Of a DNA stretch of 64,000 nt, positions 9,515-17,692 are shown piece by piece. A program made the position numbers and the translations under genes. The stretch spans positions 124,001 through 188,000 of the forward strand of contig NZ_PTIS01000002.1 in assembly GCF_002934235.1 (NCBI RefSeq), in the 5' to 3' direction. Source of the DNA: Clostridium algidicarnis DSM 15099 (GTDB lineage Bacteria; Bacillota; Clostridia; Clostridiales; Clostridiaceae). The notes under the pieces are model-generated. The model searched no databases and had not been told where the DNA came from. It worked only from the letters and a program-made list of their open reading frames with translations. Position 1 is the first letter of the stretch. Each line of letters begins with the position of its first letter.

Positions 9515-9547
9515 ACTTAACAAGAAAGGAGGTATATAGGAAGATTA

Positions 9548-9565
9548 ATGCTTCTTATATTATGA
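9548..9565 (+). CDS. Possible five-codon leader peptide (MLLIL) upstream of helD
   Basis: ATG 9548 opens a five-codon frame ending in TGA 9563-9565, which overlaps the helD ATG 9562 as ATGA. The only strong Shine-Dalgarno nearby, AAAGGAGG at 9525-9532, with AGGAAG at 9538-9543, points at this short frame rather than at helD. The arrangement suggests translational coupling. It is a hypothesis from geometry alone. Confidence 0.3.
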   Translation: MLLIL

Positions 9566-11709
9566 TTATGAGTAAGGAAGATGTGAGAGATATGAAAGAT
9601 ACGAAAGATAAAAACAAAGATTTGGAGATTGCTGCAGAAAAGTTAAGGTTAGAATACACTAAAGATATTATAAATAATGAGGTAATTGAGTATTTAGAAA
9701 AGAGAAAGGAAATATCTCAGTATATATTAGACTATAGGAAAAATGTTATAGAAGAGTTTAGAGATGATGAGGATAAGATAATAGATTATTTTGATCATGA
9801 AAGATATATAAAAGAAGAAGCATTCAAAACTATAGATAGAAGGTTAAAAGAACTTACGCAATTAAAGTTATCGCCTTATTTTGGGAAGGTAACCTTTATA
9901 GAAGAGGGTGATGATACTAATGAACAAATTTATATTGGTAAATTTGGTGTTATACCTGATTCTAGTATTGAGCCTGTTGTAGTTGACTGGAGAGCGCCAG
10001 TATCTTCTCTTTTTTATGCAGGGACACTTGGTAAGGCAACTTATAATTCTCCAGAAGGCTTAGTTAATACTGATATAGTAGAAAGAAGACAGTTTATAAT
10101 AAAAAAGGCTGAACTTCAAGGTATGTTTGATTCTGAACTAGATATAAAAGATGAGATATTGCAAATAGTATTAAGTAGTAACAGCTCTGAAAAGTTAAAA
10201 GATATAATAACTACAATTCAAAAAGAACAAGATATAATAATAAGGTATCCAAAAGGTGGAGTGGTTGCAGTTAATGGTGTGGCAGGTAGTGGAAAAACTA
10301 CTATAGCCTTACACAGAGTTGCGTATCTTATATATAATAACAGAAAGGCATTAGAAAATAAGGTTTTAATACTAGGACCTAACAATATATTTATGGAGTA
10401 TATATCAAGTGTGCTACCAAGTTTAGGTGAAGTAGCTGTAAAGCAAGAGACTTTTCAAGATTTTGCAAAAGACATATTAGAAATTAAATCAGAAGTAATG
10501 AACTTTAAAGATTATGTTGAGTCTATAGTAAGAGAAGATAAAGAATTAACAAAAGATATAGAATATAAGAATTCAAGGGAGTATATTAAATTTTTAGATC
10601 AACATATAGGGATATTAAATAAGGATTACTTTCACATAGAGGACCTTTATTTTAGGGATGAAATTATTGTAGAAAAAAGTGAAATTGAAGAAATGTTTAA
10701 TATCCATTATGCATATATGCCTCTTTTTAAAAGAAGCAAGAGAATAAGAAGAGTTTTAATTAGTAAAATAAAAGATAAAAGAGATGATTATTTTAGAAAA
10801 ATAGAAAAGAAATACAAAGAACTAATAGATAATCTTTCAGAGGAAGAAAAAAATGATGAAATGAATACCATAGAATACAATAGAAAACTACAAATAAGAG
10901 AACTCATAAGGGATGTCATGAGTTGCAAAGAACAATTACATTGGCTAGATAATGAATCGCTAGAAGAGATATACCTAAGGTTAAATGAAAATAATAAGTT
11001 GATTATAGATGATTTAGCACCCATGCTATATCTTAAGTTAAAGCTATATGGAGTGAAATATGAAGGTGATATAAAACATGTAGTTATAGATGAAGCACAA
11101 GATTACAGTTTGATTCAAATGCAAGTAATAAAAGAGATTACAAAATGCAATTCTTTTACTATAGTAGGGGACATCAATCAAAGACTTATAAATAACAAAA
11201 ATAAGCCAGCTTTAGATGATTTAAATGAAGTGTTTACGGAAGATTTAAAATATTTCAATCTAAATAAAAGCTATAGATCAACAAAGCAAATAATAGACTA
11301 TGCTAATGGATACTTAACAGAAGATAAAATAGTACCTTTTGTAAGAGATGGTGAAGAGGTAGAATATAAAATATTCAAAGAAAAATCTCAGCTTATTAAA
11401 AGTTTAAAAGATGCTTTAGAAAATTTTAAAAATAAGGGGTATGACACTATAGCTGTAATATGCAGGGACGAAGGTATGGTAAATTCAATAAAGAAACCTT
11501 TGAAGGATGAGGTGCTAATAAAAGTCATTGCATCAGAAGATGACATATATAGTGGTGGAGCAGTGCTAATACCATCTTATTTTGCAAAAGGATTAGAATT
11601 TGATGCAGTAATTTTAGTAGATAATAAGCAAGAAAAAAGAGAAGATCTAGTAAAATATGTTATGTGTACTAGGGCGTTACATGAACTAAAGGAATTTAAT
11701 TTAATTTAA
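9562..11709 (+). CDS. helD: HelD-like superfamily 1 helicase / RNA polymerase recycling factor
   Basis: A 715-residue UvrD/Rep-type NTPase. A charged, coiled-coil-like N-terminal arm (about 1-110) is followed by VVDWRAPVSSLFY, a segment typical of HelD proteins. Then come Walker A GVAGSGKT (239-246), motif Ia TIALHRVAYLIY, Walker B VVIDEAQDYS (around 510), and the C-terminal FAKGLEFDAVIL motif. HelD in Bacillus (about 770 residues) binds RNA polymerase and releases stalled or post-termination complexes. The start is not clear: ATG 9562 has no Shine-Dalgarno of its own, ATG 9568 and 9592 are in frame, and the upstream AAAGGAGG serves a five-codon frame overlapping 9562. It is monocistronic with a strong terminator after it. 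Confidence 0.85.
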   Translation: MIMSKEDVRDMKDTKDKNKDLEIAAEKLRLEYTKDIINNEVIEYLEKRKEISQYILDYRKNVIEEFRDDEDKIIDYFDHERYIKEEAFKTIDRRLKELTQLKLSPYFGKVTFIEEGDDTNEQIYIGKFGVIPDSSIEPVVVDWRAPVSSLFYAGTLGKATYNSPEGLVNTDIVERRQFIIKKAELQGMFDSELDIKDEILQIVLSSNSSEKLKDIITTIQKEQDIIIRYPKGGVVAVNGVAGSGKTTIALHRVAYLIYNNRKALENKVLILGPNNIFMEYISSVLPSLGEVAVKQETFQDFAKDILEIKSEVMNFKDYVESIVREDKELTKDIEYKNSREYIKFLDQHIGILNKDYFHIEDLYFRDEIIVEKSEIEEMFNIHYAYMPLFKRSKRIRRVLISKIKDKRDDYFRKIEKKYKELIDNLSEEEKNDEMNTIEYNRKLQIRELIRDVMSCKEQLHWLDNESLEEIYLRLNENNKLIIDDLAPMLYLKLKLYGVKYEGDIKHVVIDEAQDYSLIQMQVIKEITKCNSFTIVGDINQRLINNKNKPALDDLNEVFTEDLKYFNLNKSYRSTKQIIDYANGYLTEDKIVPFVRDGEEVEYKIFKEKSQLIKSLKDALENFKNKGYDTIAVICRDEGMVNSIKKPLKDEVLIKVIASEDDIYSGGAVLIPSYFAKGLEFDAVILVDNKQEKREDLVKYVMCTRALHELKEFNLI

Positions 11710-11737
11710 TAATTCAATATAATAACTTAACATTTAA

Positions 11738-11781
11738 AACTAAAGTGTTATAAAAGATTTAACACTTTAGTTTATTTTTTT
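11738..11781 (+). terminator. Intrinsic terminator after helD
   Basis: ACTAAAGTGTT (11739-11749) and AACACTTTAGT (11761-11771) form an 11-bp stem followed by TTATTTTTTT. Confidence 0.92.
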
Positions 11782-12200
11782 GAATATATTAAAAGTTTAT
11801 AGTATAGATAAATAATAATTTTGCAATTTTAAAAAGATATATTTCATTAAATATTATTAAATGAAATAATATGTTGAAAAATAAATAAATTATCAAAAAA
11901 TTCATAATAATATTAAATAATATTAAACAAAAACAAGAAAAATAGTAGTATAATATTATTTGTATGGCTAAATTAATAATTAAATAATAAAACCCTCACT
12001 AAAACGTGATATGTATAAAAAAGCAATGTATATACAACGGATTTTTGAAATACATATCCTTGAATTTGTGTTTTTTTAGTGTTATATTTAAAAATATCAA
12101 AACTAATAGCATGAAAGAAAACCTTTTCTGTTAGACTAGAGAGGGGACTTAATTGTTAATAAGGTTATAATAAATATCTAAATAAAAAGGAGGAATAATA
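11782..12200 (+). other. 420-bp leader region of pepD with nested inverted repeats
   Basis: No gene is apparent. An AT-rich part contains the palindrome TTTCATT...AATGAAA near 11846-11870 and a TATAAT at 11949-11954 that could be a -10 box. From 11997 the sequence folds into nested arms: CACTAAAA (11997-12004) with TTTTAGTG (12074-12081), enclosing GATATGTAT (12008-12016) with ATACATATC (12050-12058), then AAAAA/TTTTT arms around the self-complementary TGTATATACA. A second hairpin pairs CTAATAG with CTGTTAG (about 12104-12135). The pattern suggests a structured 5' UTR of about 230 nt. I do not recognise it as a known riboswitch. Confidence 0.5.
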
Positions 12201-13646
12201 ATGAGTTTTACAAGTAATTTAAAACCCCAAAACGTTTTTAACTTTTTTGAAGAATTAACTAAGATACCACACTGCTCAGCAGAAGAAAAACAAATAAGCG
12301 ATTATTTAGTGAATTTTGCAAAGATAAGAGGTTTAGAGGTAGTACAAGATAAGAACCTAAATGTAATTATAAAGAAACAAGGAACCAAAGGATATGAAAA
12401 TGCTCCTACAGTAATAATTCAAGGACATATGGACATGGTTTGTGAAAAATCAAAGGATAGTTCACATGACTTTTCAAAAGATGCTTTAGAATTAAGACTA
12501 GATGGAGATCATTTATATGCAACAAATACAACTTTAGGTGGAGATGATGGAATAGCTGTAGCTTACGGCTTAGCATTGTTAGATTCCGATAGTATAGCAC
12601 ATCCTCCAATTGAACTTTTAATTACTACTGAAGAAGAAACAGGAATGTTCGGAGCTGATGCTTTAGACCCTTCTAGCTTAAAGGGTAAAATACTTTTAAA
12701 CATAGATGCTGAAGAAGAAGGCATATACCTAGTAAGTTGTGCTGGTGGAGTAAATTCAACAGTTATATTTAAACCAACCTTTGAAGAAACTTCAAAGGAA
12801 ACTGTAGAAATTGAGATTTCTGGTTTAAATGGTGGACATTCAGGTATGGAGATAATAAAACAAAGAGCTAATGCTGTTAAGTTAATGGGAAGAGTTCTTA
12901 ACTCATTAAAGAAGGAACTATCTTTTAACTTAGTATCAATGAATGGTGGATCAAAACATAATGCTATTGCTCGTGAATGTAACTCAATTATCACAGTTAA
13001 TTCAGATGAATTTACAAAGGTACAAGACTTATGCAAAAAGTTAGAAGAAACATTTAAAAATGAATTTAGAGTAGAAGATCCAAATATAAGTATAAATGTT
13101 TCAAAATCAGGGAAATCTAAAAGACAAATGAGCTGTGAAGATACAGAAAAGTTAATCACATTTTTAATGACAGTTCCAAATGGTGTTCAAACTGTAAGTA
13201 AAGACATTGAAAACTTAGTTGAAAGTAGTTTAAACATAGGAATTTTAGAAACCTGTAATGATGAAGTTAAATTTACTATATCAGTTAGAAGTTCCGTTAA
13301 GAGTTTGAAATATGAAATTTCAGAAAGAATAGAATCTCTAGCAAAAATAACTGGAGGTAATTTTACAACTTCTAACGAATATCCAGAATGGCAATATGAA
13401 GAAGACTCAAAAATAAGAGAGTTATGTATAGAAACTCACAAAAAGTTATTTAACGAAGAACCAAAGATTGATGCAATACACGCTGGACTTGAGTGTGGAC
13501 TTCTAAAAGAAAAGATGCAAGATACAGATATGATAAGTTTTGGACCTAACTTATATGATGTCCATACACCAAATGAACATTTAAGTGTATCTTCTGTAGA
13601 AAGAGTATGGAACTTCTTACAAGAACTACTTAAAAACATAAAATAA
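12201..13646 (+). CDS. pepD: Aminoacyl-histidine dipeptidase PepD (M20 family)
   Basis: A 481-residue cytosolic metallopeptidase. IIQGHMDMVCEK carries the first zinc ligand, TTLGGDDGIAVAYGLA the bridging Asp, ITTEEETGMFGA the catalytic and metal Glu residues, and the late HAGLECGLL and DVHTPNEHLS segments complete the site. These are the hallmarks of beta-Ala-His/Xaa-His dipeptidase PepD, about the usual length (around 485). It hydrolyses carnosine-type and other dipeptides. ATG 12201 follows AAAAGGAGGAATAATA, an excellent ribosome binding site. The gene has a long structured leader upstream and stands next to the OPT peptide transporter, consistent with peptide catabolism. Confidence 0.94.
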   Translation: MSFTSNLKPQNVFNFFEELTKIPHCSAEEKQISDYLVNFAKIRGLEVVQDKNLNVIIKKQGTKGYENAPTVIIQGHMDMVCEKSKDSSHDFSKDALELRLDGDHLYATNTTLGGDDGIAVAYGLALLDSDSIAHPPIELLITTEEETGMFGADALDPSSLKGKILLNIDAEEEGIYLVSCAGGVNSTVIFKPTFEETSKETVEIEISGLNGGHSGMEIIKQRANAVKLMGRVLNSLKKELSFNLVSMNGGSKHNAIARECNSIITVNSDEFTKVQDLCKKLEETFKNEFRVEDPNISINVSKSGKSKRQMSCEDTEKLITFLMTVPNGVQTVSKDIENLVESSLNIGILETCNDEVKFTISVRSSVKSLKYEISERIESLAKITGGNFTTSNEYPEWQYEEDSKIRELCIETHKKLFNEEPKIDAIHAGLECGLLKEKMQDTDMISFGPNLYDVHTPNEHLSVSSVERVWNFLQELLKNIK

Positions 13647-13748
13647 TAAATAAGTTTTTATTAGTTTAATGAGGTTAATATTTACTAAAATTGCTACGTT
13701 GTATTTACTTGAATTATTAATTTTAAATTTGTTATCAATATAAAATTA

Positions 13749-13813
13749 TATCTCATGTATTCTTTTATAAAAAATTAAAGAATATTAATCTTTTATAAAA
13801 GGAACATGAGATA
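13749..13813. terminator. Long hairpin between pepD and the OPT gene
   Basis: TATCTCATGT (13749-13758) pairs with ACATGAGATA (13804-13813). Inside it, TTTTATAAAA occurs on both sides. It has no strong T-tract, so termination is possible but unproven; it may instead fold in the 5' UTR of the transporter mRNA. Confidence 0.55.
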
Positions 13814-13863
13814 TGTATTTTAGCAATTATATTAATATATATTAAGAAAGGTTGGGTTTACCA

Positions 13864-15801
13864 ATGGCAAGTGATAAAAAGAAACTTTCTAGCACCGCAT
13901 ATTCCGGATGCAAAGGCGAGGATTATGTACCATTTATATCTACAACAGTAGCAATGCCTGAAACTACAGGTTATTCAATTATACTTGGAATTTTGTTTGC
14001 AGCTTTATTTGCAGCAGCAAACACATATCTTGGATTAAAAGTAGGTCTTACAATTTCTGCAGGAATACCTGGTGCTATTTTAGCTACAGGAATCTTGAAG
14101 GGATTATTCAAAAGAAACAGTATTTTAGAAGCTAATATGGTATCATCATTAGCAGCAATGGGAGAATCAATAGCAGGTGGAATTATATTCGTATTACCTG
14201 CATTAATACTTTCAAATTTTGGTCTAAGCATTACAACTGTAGTAGCTGTAACTGTAGTAGGTGGACTTATGGGAGTATTCTTTGTAACACCATTAAGAAG
14301 ATTCTTAATAGTTGAAGAGCATGGTAATTTAGTTTACCCTGAGGCTATGGCAGCAGCTGAAGTCTTAGTTACTGGTAGTGAAGGTGGAAGTGCTTTTAAA
14401 ACAGTTTTAACAGGACTTGGAATGGGTGGAGCATATAAATTCTTATCAGGTGGAACTAGATTATGGGCTGAGCAAGCTACATATACAATAAAAAGTTACC
14501 AAGGAACAATGATAGGAGTAGATACATTAGCATCATTACTTGGTGTTGGATTTATAGTAGGTACGAATGCATCTTTACTTATGTTTGGAGGATCTTTCGT
14601 TGCTTGGTTTGCGTTCATACCATTAATAAAATATTTAGGAAGCGGACTTGCAGCACCGTTATTTCCTTCAGCAAAATTAATTTCAGAAATGTCAGCAATG
14701 GAAATATGGAAAAGCTATATAAGATATATTGGTGCAGGTGCGGTTGCAATGGGTGGATTTATTTCACTTATTAAATCTTTACCTACAATCATAAAGAGCT
14801 TTAAACAAGCAATGTCAGGTATTGGTTCAAAAATAAATGGCGAAGTAGACAGAATAGATGTTGAAGCACCTTTAATATGGGTTATCGCTGCAGCAATACT
14901 TGGATTCCTTTTAACTTGGTTATTACCAGCTATAGGAGGCGGATTCATTGGAGGATTACTAGTTGTAGTATTTAGTTTCTTCTTCTCAGTTGTATCTGCT
15001 AGAATGGTAGGTATAATCGGAGCTTCAAACAATCCAGTTTCAGGAATGACTATAGCAACATTATTATTTGTTACAACAGTATTAAAACTTACAGGATCAG
15101 TAGGAGACGAAGGTATTAAAAAGGCACTATTAATAGGTGGAGTTGTGTGTGTTGCTATTGCAGTTGCAGGTGGAACAGCACAAAGTTTAAAGACAACATT
15201 TATTATAGGAGGTACTCCTAAGAAGGTTCAAGTTGGGATGTTTATTGCAGTAGCATTTGCTTCTGTATTCTCAGGGCTAGTAATAAAAATGCTAGATAAA
15301 GCTTATGGAATAGGTAGTGCAGCTGTAGCAGCACCACAAGCAGTATTAATGAAGATGATTGTCGAAGGAATTATGACAGCTCAACTTCCATGGACATTGG
15401 TTATAGTAGGAGCTGCAATCGCTATATTCTGCGAACTTGCAAAGATTCCTATATTACCAGTTGCTTTAGGATTATATTTACCTATAACATTAAACACAGC
15501 TATATTATCTGGTGGATTAATCAGAGTTCTAGTTGAGAAGAAATTCAAGAATAATGAAGAAAGAAAGTCAGGTTCTTTAGAAAAAGGAACATTACTTGCT
15601 TCAGGACTTGTAGCAGGAGATGCTCTAGTAGGTATTATAATAGCTATATTTGCAACTTTAAGCTTAGACGAAAAACTAGGCTTTGGAGCTAAAATAGCAC
15701 CTAGCATAACTCAAGGAAACTTATTATCATTTATTATGTTCCTTGGATTAGCAGTATGGATATACATGTTTTCAACTAGAGAAGACAAAGGAGTTATCTA
15801 A
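13864..15801 (+). CDS. OPT family oligopeptide transporter
   Basis: A 645-residue polytopic membrane protein with about 14-16 hydrophobic segments. The N-terminal NTYLGLKVGLTISAGIPGAILATG motif region and LVYPEAMAAAEVL are typical of prokaryotic OPT family members. The family imports oligopeptides, or in some branches metal chelates, by proton coupling. A TTG at 13852 opens the frame, but ATG 13864 is better spaced from AAGAAAGG. The downstream PqqD-like gene begins 2 nt after its stop, so the two are almost certainly co-translated. The neighbouring dipeptidase gene fits a peptide-uptake role. Confidence 0.92.
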   Translation: MASDKKKLSSTAYSGCKGEDYVPFISTTVAMPETTGYSIILGILFAALFAAANTYLGLKVGLTISAGIPGAILATGILKGLFKRNSILEANMVSSLAAMGESIAGGIIFVLPALILSNFGLSITTVVAVTVVGGLMGVFFVTPLRRFLIVEEHGNLVYPEAMAAAEVLVTGSEGGSAFKTVLTGLGMGGAYKFLSGGTRLWAEQATYTIKSYQGTMIGVDTLASLLGVGFIVGTNASLLMFGGSFVAWFAFIPLIKYLGSGLAAPLFPSAKLISEMSAMEIWKSYIRYIGAGAVAMGGFISLIKSLPTIIKSFKQAMSGIGSKINGEVDRIDVEAPLIWVIAAAILGFLLTWLLPAIGGGFIGGLLVVVFSFFFSVVSARMVGIIGASNNPVSGMTIATLLFVTTVLKLTGSVGDEGIKKALLIGGVVCVAIAVAGGTAQSLKTTFIIGGTPKKVQVGMFIAVAFASVFSGLVIKMLDKAYGIGSAAVAAPQAVLMKMIVEGIMTAQLPWTLVIVGAAIAIFCELAKIPILPVALGLYLPITLNTAILSGGLIRVLVEKKFKNNEERKSGSLEKGTLLASGLVAGDALVGIIIAIFATLSLDEKLGFGAKIAPSITQGNLLSFIMFLGLAVWIYMFSTREDKGVI

Positions 15802-15803
15802 TT

Positions 15804-16178
15804 ATGAGTAACACCCAAGATGAAAAATACAACTTTGTACTATATGTGCCAGAAATAAAGCATGATAGATGGGAAGAGAAAGACGGAAAGGTTACTCTAT
15901 ACTATGAAGTAACAGATCCTGTTAAAAAGTTTGCAGCATGGCTTGTAAAAAAACCAAAGGTCTGCGATATTGAATTTGATGAACTTTGTTCTTCCGCATG
16001 GTTACTTATAGATGGCGAAAGAAGCATATATGATATTGCAAAGATAGTTTCATCAAAGGCTGGAGACGATATAGATGAATCTTTACGTAGATTAATTATT
16101 TACCTAAAGTATTTAGCTAAAAGAGGGTGGATTACTTTTAAAAAGTCAAACCCTTCATCAGATCTAGAATCAGAATAA
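15804..16178 (+). CDS. PqqD-like protein coupled to the OPT transporter
   Basis: A 124-residue soluble protein. From about residue 40 it shows a PqqD-like winged-helix pattern: CDIEFDELCSSAWLLIDGERSIYDIAKIV, then an EslrRLIIYLKYLAKRGWITF-type helix and wing. PqqD proteins are peptide chaperones (RiPP recognition elements) that bind precursor peptides for radical-SAM enzymes. Here there is no radical-SAM gene, precursor or PQQ gene nearby; the only partner is the OPT transporter, 2 nt upstream. A role in binding the transported peptide or regulating the transporter is inference. A strong terminator follows. Confidence 0.8.
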   Translation: MSNTQDEKYNFVLYVPEIKHDRWEEKDGKVTLYYEVTDPVKKFAAWLVKKPKVCDIEFDELCSSAWLLIDGERSIYDIAKIVSSKAGDDIDESLRRLIIYLKYLAKRGWITFKKSNPSSDLESE

Positions 16179-16215
16179 ATCATTAAAAATTAATTTAATA
16201 ACTAAATTAATTCAG

Positions 16216-16260
16216 TATAGTCTTAGTTTATGATATCCATAAACTAAGACTATATTTTTT
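16216..16260. terminator. Bidirectional intrinsic terminator
   Basis: TATAGTCTTAGTTTATG pairs with CATAAACTAAGACTATA over 17 bp with a tiny loop, followed by TTTTTT on the plus strand. It separates the convergent pqqD-like gene and the minus-strand ATPase gene. Confidence 0.92.
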
Positions 16261-17359
16261 ATTGGAAAGACATAATTTCAGTTATGATATTTTCATAAAT
16301 GGTGTCAATTTCTTTAAAGTTCATGCTATTTATATAAATATCTTCTAAGGTATTTCGAATGACTTTAACTTCAGATAATATATTTAAAGCTTTTGATAAA
16401 AGTTCATAAAAAATATCTTCACTATATTTTATTTCAGATTCGTATTTATTTAAGATATCTTTATTTAAAATTGTATTCATGTCTATTTGTAATTCTACAT
16501 CGGTTAAGTTTTCTTTAAAATATTCTTTATTTATCTCATTACAAGTTAATAGTGCAATGGATAGGTGAGGAAGTAATATATGCTCTAATCTTTCAGGTAT
16601 AAAAGGGTCGTGAAAGGCTTCTACATAAAGATCTCTTTTAATTGCCTCTTCATAAATATATTTTAAAACCTCTCTACTCCCTGTACCAGCATCACCCTTT
16701 AACAAATAAACAGTGTTATAACCCTTGTAAAGAGTATCAACAAAGGTTTCTATACCAGTAGGTGTAAATGCAGTGGCAAAAAGATGCCTTGATGTACCAA
16801 CACCAGATACGTTCATAGGTAATAACTTATGTTTCAAATCTTCCTTAATTAAATTAAGTTTTGAAACATTCAAAGCAAGCTTATTTAAAGATTCCAAGTC
16901 CTCAAACACTACTCTTGAAGCTCTAAGATATTTATAGGCACGATTAAAATATAGGGACACTTCTTTACTTATATCCATTATTCTTTCTTTTTCGCCCCTT
17001 ATTTTATCTTCATCTAAGTATTTAGCTAAATCTAATATTTCATCAACAGCCCTAGGGGTCTTAGGATCAATTGAATGAGGTGCAGTACCATCTATCATAG
17101 CAACTTTAAGTTCTTTTATAAGAATTCCATCTAAAGAATCAACATCTGAAGAACAATGATGAAATTCTACAGTATAGCCTTTTTCTTTAAAATGGTTACC
17201 TACCTTTTTTAACATAAAAGATTTCCCTGTACCAGGACCGCCTTTTATACAGATGATCTTATTAGCTTCTTTTTGAGATAATATATATTGAAAGTAAGAA
17301 AAGAATCCTTCAGAACTATTGCTACCTAAAAACATATGTCTTTCTAAATTATTTACCAT
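16259..17359 (-). CDS. Two-P-loop ATPase of unknown function (PRK06851-like)
   Basis: A 366-residue protein beginning with MVNNLERHMFLGSNSSEGFF. The HMFLGSNTP-type opening is typical of a Firmicutes family of duplicated P-loop NTPases. The first Walker A is intact, KGGPGTGKS (residues 39-47). At the equivalent place in the second half the motif reads KGDAGTGSRE (221-230), with the P-loop lysine replaced by serine, so the second site is probably not a normal ATPase. The function of the family is not known to me. It is transcribed away from the LTA-synthase-like gene and has its own terminator shared with the OPT unit. No membrane segments are evident. Confidence 0.75.
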   Translation of the reverse strand: MVNNLERHMFLGSNSSEGFFSYFQYILSQKEANKIICIKGGPGTGKSFMLKKVGNHFKEKGYTVEFHHCSSDVDSLDGILIKELKVAMIDGTAPHSIDPKTPRAVDEILDLAKYLDEDKIRGEKERIMDISKEVSLYFNRAYKYLRASRVVFEDLESLNKLALNVSKLNLIKEDLKHKLLPMNVSGVGTSRHLFATAFTPTGIETFVDTLYKGYNTVYLLKGDAGTGSREVLKYIYEEAIKRDLYVEAFHDPFIPERLEHILLPHLSIALLTCNEINKEYFKENLTDVELQIDMNTILNKDILNKYESEIKYSEDIFYELLSKALNILSEVKVIRNTLEDIYINSMNFKEIDTIYENIITEIMSFQ

Positions 17360-17504
17360 TAAATCACGCTCCTAAATTAAAAATTAATACATGTTATGAA
17401 GATTTATTTTATTATGTCAGTACTTATAGTATAATCAATAGTTAGTTAGTAGATTCTTAAAAATAAAAATTATTAAGTATAAAATTAATTATATGAGGGG
17501 GAGT
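17360..17504. other. Divergent promoter region
   Basis: AT-rich spacer between the minus-strand ATPase gene and the duplicated RNA element. TATAAT at 17430-17435 and TATAAA at 17478-17483 are possible plus-strand -10 boxes, the second placing a start point a few bases before the RNA element. -35 matches are weak. Confidence 0.4.
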
Positions 17505-17653
17505 TTTATCCCATGGCTACCATCCGTAACACCCCTATCCTCTTCAAGGTGGGGGATGACGGCTGCTACGCCCCTGGATAAGTTCTTCTAGCCTTTGATG
17601 GAGAGATGTATTCCTTATAAGTAAACTCCATATGAGTCTAAGAATCACTTGAT
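17505..17653 (+). ncRNA. Structured RNA-like element, copy 1 of 2 (unrecognised family)
   Basis: This 149-nt segment is markedly richer in G and C than its surroundings and recurs at 44117-44265 at the same length, with 9 substitutions by my count. Arms that pair in both copies are TTATCC/GGATAA (17506-17511 with 17576-17581), GGC/GCC, CCGT/ACGG (17524-17527 with 17558-17561), CCCC/GGGG, then a 3' domain with GATGGAG/CTCCAT and AAG.TTCTT.TAG pairing with CTA.AGAA.ACTT at the 3' end. It ends 39 nt before the LTA-synthase-like start codon. I do not recognise TPP, T-box, SAM, glycine, purine, lysine, cobalamin or c-di-GMP signatures. A cis-regulatory RNA or a small RNA family are both possible. 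Confidence 0.7.
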
Positions 17654-17692
17654 GAATCAATATAGTTTAATAAAGAATGAGGGTGAATTACT

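Noticed and set aside
12563-13159. 198-codon minus-strand frame inside pepD
   Set aside because: It lies wholly antisense to a clear M20 peptidase gene and its composition matches the shadow of that gene's codons.
17505-17653. Mobile element or tRNA-like interpretation of the duplicated 149-nt segment
   Set aside because: No flanking target duplications, no transposase, no CCA or cloverleaf with TPsiC-type loop, and the same position relative to a start codon in both copies.
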